A stretch of 19,106 nucleotides of DNA from Collinsella aerofaciens (lineage in GTDB: Bacteria > Actinomycetota > Coriobacteriia > Coriobacteriales > Coriobacteriaceae). The notes under the pieces were generated by a model. It did not search any database. It saw only the letters and a list, made by a program, of their open reading frames with translations, and had not been told where the DNA came from. Location: NCBI GenBank assembly GCA_008671135.1, contig RQAP01000012.1, forward strand, positions 1-19,106, in the 5' to 3' direction. The position numbers and the translations under genes were made by a program. Shown in pieces: positions 15,855 to 19,106 of this stretch (position 1 is its first letter; every line of letters starts with the position of its first letter).

Positions 15855-16571
15855 ATGGCAGACGCAGAGAGCAACCTCGTTCCCTCCGAAGCAGCCGACC
15901 AGGTCGAGGTCGCGCTCGAGGAGCAGGCCGCAGCCGACGACGGCATTCTGTACCTCAACGAGTACCAGTACGAAAACGACCTCGTCACCGACTTTGCACG
16001 CCTGGTCGCCTCGCCCAGGCGTCGCGGCTCGCTGTATGTCGCCGCGGCAATTGCCGCGCTCATCGGCATCGGCATGCTGGTGGCCGGCGGCAACTGGATC
16101 AAGTTCGGCGTCGTCCTAATCGTATTCGGCGCCTTTTTGGCCTGGTGGAGCAAAAATCTGCACCATACGCTCGCGCGCGACTTTATCGAAGCCGTCGAGG
16201 CAGACGAGTCCATGGGCGGCCGCTACCGCCGCGTCGCCGCCAACGAGGACGGCCTGATGGTCTGGGGCAAGAGCGGCAAGTCGCAGTTCTTCCCGTTTGA
16301 GAAGCTCGACCACGTACTCGACGGCGAGCGCATCTTTGTGGCCATGTTCGCCGACCAGGGCGTGACGATCCCTAAGGACACCTTTGTGCGTGGTGATGCC
16401 GAGCAGTTTGGCTCCTTCCTCAAGGCGCGCATCAACAAAAAACTCCGCATCGAGACCAAACGTAAGAAGATGAAGGCCGAAAAGGCCGCTGCCAAGGCCA
16501 AGCAGGAAAGCGAGCCTAAGAATGCAAAGGCCAAACAGCGCAAGCAGAAGAAGAACAAGAAGAAGCGCTAA
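15855..16571 (+). CDS. YcxB-like two-helix membrane protein
   Basis: A 238-residue membrane protein, divergent from dnaX. Two adjacent hydrophobic segments at about 59-78 and 82-99 form a hairpin, after an acidic cytoplasmic N-terminus. The domain at 100-195 (RVAANEDGLMVWGKSGKSQFFPFEKLDHVLDGERIFVAMF, then a GVTIPKDTFVRGD loop ending in a short helix) fits the YcxB C-terminal domain pattern. Family members are widespread but of unknown function. The tail from about 195 is extremely Lys-rich (NKKLRIETKRKKMK to KKNKKKR), which could bind nucleic acid or acidic lipids. The ATG at 15855 has AGGAG (15840-15844) at 10 nt, rather long but usable. Only 115 bp separates it from dnaX, so the promoters must lie back to back or overlap. 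Family assignment is by pattern memory. Confidence 0.72.
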   Translation: MADAESNLVPSEAADQVEVALEEQAAADDGILYLNEYQYENDLVTDFARLVASPRRRGSLYVAAAIAALIGIGMLVAGGNWIKFGVVLIVFGAFLAWWSKNLHHTLARDFIEAVEADESMGGRYRRVAANEDGLMVWGKSGKSQFFPFEKLDHVLDGERIFVAMFADQGVTIPKDTFVRGDAEQFGSFLKARINKKLRIETKRKKMKAEKAAAKAKQESEPKNAKAKQRKQKKNKKKR

Positions 16572-16605
16572 GGCCAAGTCAGGCAGGCCACCTCGCCCCG
16601 CTACC

Positions 16606-16633
16606 TTCACCATGCACCCGAGCGTGCTACACT
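16606..16633 (+). promoter_or_regulatory. Possible promoter of the second kinase gene
   Basis: TTCACC (16606-16611) and TACACT (16628-16633), 16 bp apart, each match four of six sigma-70-type consensus bases and lie about 80 bp before the kinase start. No other candidate in this 140-bp gap looks better. Confidence 0.3.
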
Positions 16634-16713
16634 AGCAGCATCTATGCCACCGCGAACGGCTCGGCTCCGCGCCCGCCGCTCGCAAACGAACTTTAAACGC
16701 ACGAGGGTTGGCC

Positions 16714-18567
16714 ATGCCGCTTTTCTCGCAACATACCGCCCGGTTCTCGCCGGACGTTCCCTTGGAGGGCACCAGCTCTCGCGAGCTGCTCAAGCGGTTC
16801 CAGCCGCTCGAGACGCTCGCGACCGGCGGTTTTGGCTCCATCGAGATTTGCCGCGACACGCACCTGCGCCGTCGCGTGGCCATTAAGCGCATCCCTCTTA
16901 TCAACGGTGCCGGCATGCCCGCCAGCGACATCATGGATGTCCTGCGCGAGGCGCACACTGCCGCCATGCTTCAACATCCCAATAACGTGCAGGTTATCGA
17001 CTTTACGCACGATACCGTCTATGCCTACCTCGTCATGGAATATGTCGACGGCATGTCCCTAGCCGAGTTTTTACATCGCGTGGACGGCCATTCGCTTACC
17101 TTTGACGAGGCCGCGGCAATTGCCGACGCGCTGGGCCAGGCGCTCACCTTCGCCCATAGCAACGGCGTGCTCCACCTGGATATTAAGCCCGCCAACGTGC
17201 TCATCGACCACTCGGGCAACGTAAAGCTCACCGACTTTGGCATGGCGCGACTGTCGTCTGCCGGCGGCTTTGGCGGCTCGCGCGGCGGCACCATCGGCTA
17301 CATGCCACCCGAGCAGCTCGACATCGAGACTGGCACGGTTGACGAGCGCGCCGATGTCTTTGCCCTCGCCTGCGTGATCTACGAGGGCCTGTGCGGCAGC
17401 GCTCCCTTTATGGCCGCCACGCCCGGCGACTCGCTCGGCCGCATCATCGGCGGTGCCACCTACCCCAGCGAGCTCATCCCGCACTTTCCCCCAGGAGCCG
17501 AGGCTGCGCTCATGAGCGCCCTCTCCCCCATGCCGCAAGACCGCCCCAGCAGCATCGAGGCATTTTGCGACCAGCTGCTCGCCGGCTTGGGCAGCGTACG
17601 CGAGGGCCGTCGCAGCCTAGAACAGATGGTGGGCGAGCTTTCGGACGACGAGTGCGCGGCAGACGGCATCGAGCCATCGGCCTATGAGGACGACACCATC
17701 GAGGTCGACCCCGCACTCGGCTGGGCCGGCACGCGCTGGAGCCACGCGCGCGATTACACGATGCGCGCCATCTCGGCGCTAACGTGTGGTGCCTTTAGCT
17801 TTCTGATCATGCAGACGGCTGGCGTCGCGGCGCTTCCCGGACTTATTGCCGCAGCCATCGCGATCGGGGCGGCCGCCGGCCTGGCCCCGCAGATTGGCTC
17901 GGCTATCTCGGCCGTGGGCTTTTTGGTACTTATGGCCAACGCCACCATGCAGGCGCAGGGCATCCTGTCGATGCTGCCCGTCGCGGTGCTCTTTGCCGCC
18001 GCCATGTCCGGTTGGTGGATCGCCTGGGGCCGCACCGAGGCCGCCGCGAGCGCCGCGCTCACCTGCGCGGTGGCACTTGGCTGTCTAACGGGCGACGCCC
18101 TCCTTGCCGCCGGGGTCGCCGCCGGCATCGCGGCCTTTTGGCTCGGCCCGGCAAGCGCCGCGGCCGCCACGGGGATGGGCGCGCTTTTTGGCCGCCTGGC
18201 TACGGTTGCGCTTTCCGCCGGAGGCGTGCTGGGGCTCGGCAATGTTGCCGCGGCGCTGGGAGACATGCTCTTCTGGGCTGCCGTCGTGCTTGTCGCGGCG
18301 ACAGCTGCACTGACATCTCTGCTGCTCAACGCCCATGCCAAGCGTGCCGAGCAGGGCTCGAACCTGGCTGCAATCGCTGCCATCGCCGGCTGCGGAATAG
18401 GCACCGCGGCGTCGCTCTGTCTTGCACACCATATGGAAATTGCCAGCCTTGCGGCCGCGGTCGTCGTCAAGGCGGCGGTTGCGGGAACCCTATCCTCTAT
18501 AATCGTTGGGATATGCCTATATTTGCTCGGATACCAAAGAACCTATACGGAGAGTGATCTTTCGTGA
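16714..18567 (+). CDS. Multi-pass membrane Ser/Thr kinase with HLD catalytic loop
   Basis: A 617-residue Hanks-type kinase with a C-terminal membrane domain. The glycine loop is ATGGFGSIEI (36-45), K58 is in VAIKRI, E79 is the likely helix-C Glu, DFG is 174-176 and MPPE (197-200) replaces APE. The catalytic loop is LHLDIKPANVLI (153-164): the Arg of HRD is Leu, while D156, K158 and N161 are kept, so it should be active but is a 'non-RD' kinase. A cytoplasmic Asp/Glu-rich link (305-332) leads to many hydrophobic segments from about 350 to 605, unlike single-pass PASTA kinases. The ATG at 16714 has GAGGG 6 nt upstream; a TTG two codons earlier is less likely. Its stop overlaps the GTG of the fhaA-like gene (GTGA), so the pair is translationally coupled and the FHA protein is its likely partner. 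Confidence 0.93.
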   Translation: MPLFSQHTARFSPDVPLEGTSSRELLKRFQPLETLATGGFGSIEICRDTHLRRRVAIKRIPLINGAGMPASDIMDVLREAHTAAMLQHPNNVQVIDFTHDTVYAYLVMEYVDGMSLAEFLHRVDGHSLTFDEAAAIADALGQALTFAHSNGVLHLDIKPANVLIDHSGNVKLTDFGMARLSSAGGFGGSRGGTIGYMPPEQLDIETGTVDERADVFALACVIYEGLCGSAPFMAATPGDSLGRIIGGATYPSELIPHFPPGAEAALMSALSPMPQDRPSSIEAFCDQLLAGLGSVREGRRSLEQMVGELSDDECAADGIEPSAYEDDTIEVDPALGWAGTRWSHARDYTMRAISALTCGAFSFLIMQTAGVAALPGLIAAAIAIGAAAGLAPQIGSAISAVGFLVLMANATMQAQGILSMLPVAVLFAAAMSGWWIAWGRTEAAASAALTCAVALGCLTGDALLAAGVAAGIAAFWLGPASAAAATGMGALFGRLATVALSAGGVLGLGNVAAALGDMLFWAAVVLVAATAALTSLLLNAHAKRAEQGSNLAAIAAIAGCGIGTAASLCLAHHMEIASLAAAVVVKAAVAGTLSSIIVGICLYLLGYQRTYTESDLS

Positions 18568-19106
18568 ACTTCCTGAACATCTTCGAGGACCACGTGGCCG
18601 GCATCTTCGGTGCCACCCGTGCCCCGTTCTCCTTTAAGAAGCTTGCCAAGCAGGCCGCTCGCGACATGGAGGATCAGACTCTGGTGATCAACGGCGTCAA
18701 CACCGCGCCGGCACTCTATACCATCCTGATCGCCGCCGACGACGATCCCATGCTCGCCCCGTTCTACCCCGAGCTTTCACGCGAAGTCCGCGAGTTTGTG
18801 AAGGCACAGGCCGAAAAGCGCCGCTATGTGTTTGTCGGCGAGCCCCTCGTTCGCTTTATGATCGACCCGCAGCTGCGTGCCGGTAAGTTCTCGGTCTTTG
18901 CCGAGAACGTCGACGCCCCCACGCTCGGTCGTCTGTACGAGGAAGAGCGTGCCTACCAGAATGGCCTGGGCCAGAACAACTCTGCCGCAAGCCGCGCCGC
19001 CAGCGCTCCCCGCGCCGGCAAGCAGCAATTCGCAGCTCCGCAGCAACAGCACCCCGCCGCCATGCCCCAGCAGCCGACGCCCCGTGCCGCCGCTCCCGAC
19101 CCGCTC
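18564..19106 (+). CDS. fhaA: FhaA-like protein (DUF3662 N-terminal domain), partial
   Basis: The first 181 codons of a gene that continues beyond the right edge. The product begins (GTG start) MNFLNIFEDHVAGIFGATRA, then FSFKKLAKQAARDMEDQTLV, the pattern of the DUF3662 domain at the N-terminus of actinobacterial FhaA; the domain runs to about residue 127 with YVFVGEPLVRFMIDPQL inside. From about 128 the sequence becomes Gln, Pro and Ala-rich, the usual disordered linker before a C-terminal FHA domain, which would lie outside the window. In mycobacteria FhaA is a substrate and partner of the kinase PknB and binds the lipid II flippase MviN/MurJ, linking phosphorylation to cell-wall synthesis. 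The GTG overlaps the kinase stop by 4 bp; GGAGAG (18549-18554) lies 9 nt upstream. FhaB, phosphatase, RodA and PBP genes would be expected next if the classical cluster is kept. Confidence 0.88.
   Translation, partial: MNFLNIFEDHVAGIFGATRAPFSFKKLAKQAARDMEDQTLVINGVNTAPALYTILIAADDDPMLAPFYPELSREVREFVKAQAEKRRYVFVGEPLVRFMIDPQLRAGKFSVFAENVDAPTLGRLYEEERAYQNGLGQNNSAASRAASAPRAGKQQFAAPQQQHPAAMPQQPTPRAAAPDPL

Noticed and set aside
15740..16213. Extension of dnaX upstream to 16213
   Set aside because: Conserved DnaX sequence begins at the ATG at 15739, and the extension would overlap the divergent YcxB-like gene in antisense.

Overview
The window looks like chromosomal DNA from a high-GC, anaerobic Actinobacteriota member, most likely a coriobacterium and perhaps Collinsella. 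The reasons are GC-rich coding bias, an oxygen-sensitive one-subunit pyruvate:ferredoxin oxidoreductase, a carbamate kinase start (fermentative arginine catabolism), and an FhaA-type protein beside a membrane Ser/Thr kinase, a typically actinobacterial arrangement. The genus is inference; there is no rRNA marker here.

Layout. The left edge holds the 5' end of a minus-strand carbamate kinase gene (1-174), then about 600 bp of AT-rich, gene-poor DNA. A two-gene plus-strand unit follows (DUF3830 cyclophilin-like protein and an unrecognised 174-aa protein, 777-1720). Next is an AT-rich AAA_14/DUF4143 ATPase gene (1963-3324), probably acquired horizontally, with three ~20-bp direct repeats just ahead of its start. 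The ATPase and nifJ (3613-7152, minus) converge on a hairpin-rich region that includes a terminator nested in a 125-bp palindrome.

The centre (7634-11316, minus) is a tightly coupled three-gene operon: a single-pass anchored exported protein with a Gly/Ser linker, a Ser/Thr kinase with about four C-terminal membrane helices, and an FHA-domain protein. It reads as a sensor/partner-kinase-reader module. A hairpin with a T-run sits directly in front of its first Shine-Dalgarno sequence, and a 67-bp inverted-repeat element follows its last gene.

Further right are the DNA-maintenance genes recR and ybaB/ebfC and, separated from them by an opposite-strand membrane-protein gene (12830-13303), dnaX (13325-15739). 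Divergent from dnaX is a YcxB-like membrane protein (15855-16571). The right end (16714 onward, plus) starts a second kinase-FHA unit: a multi-pass membrane Ser/Thr kinase with HLD in place of HRD, overlapping by 4 bp a GTG-initiated FhaA homologue that runs off the window.

The most interesting content is two different kinase-FHA modules in 19 kb, the anchored protein of the first module, the iteron-like repeats before the ATPase, and several long intergenic palindromes. I found no rRNA, tRNA, CRISPR array or transposase.
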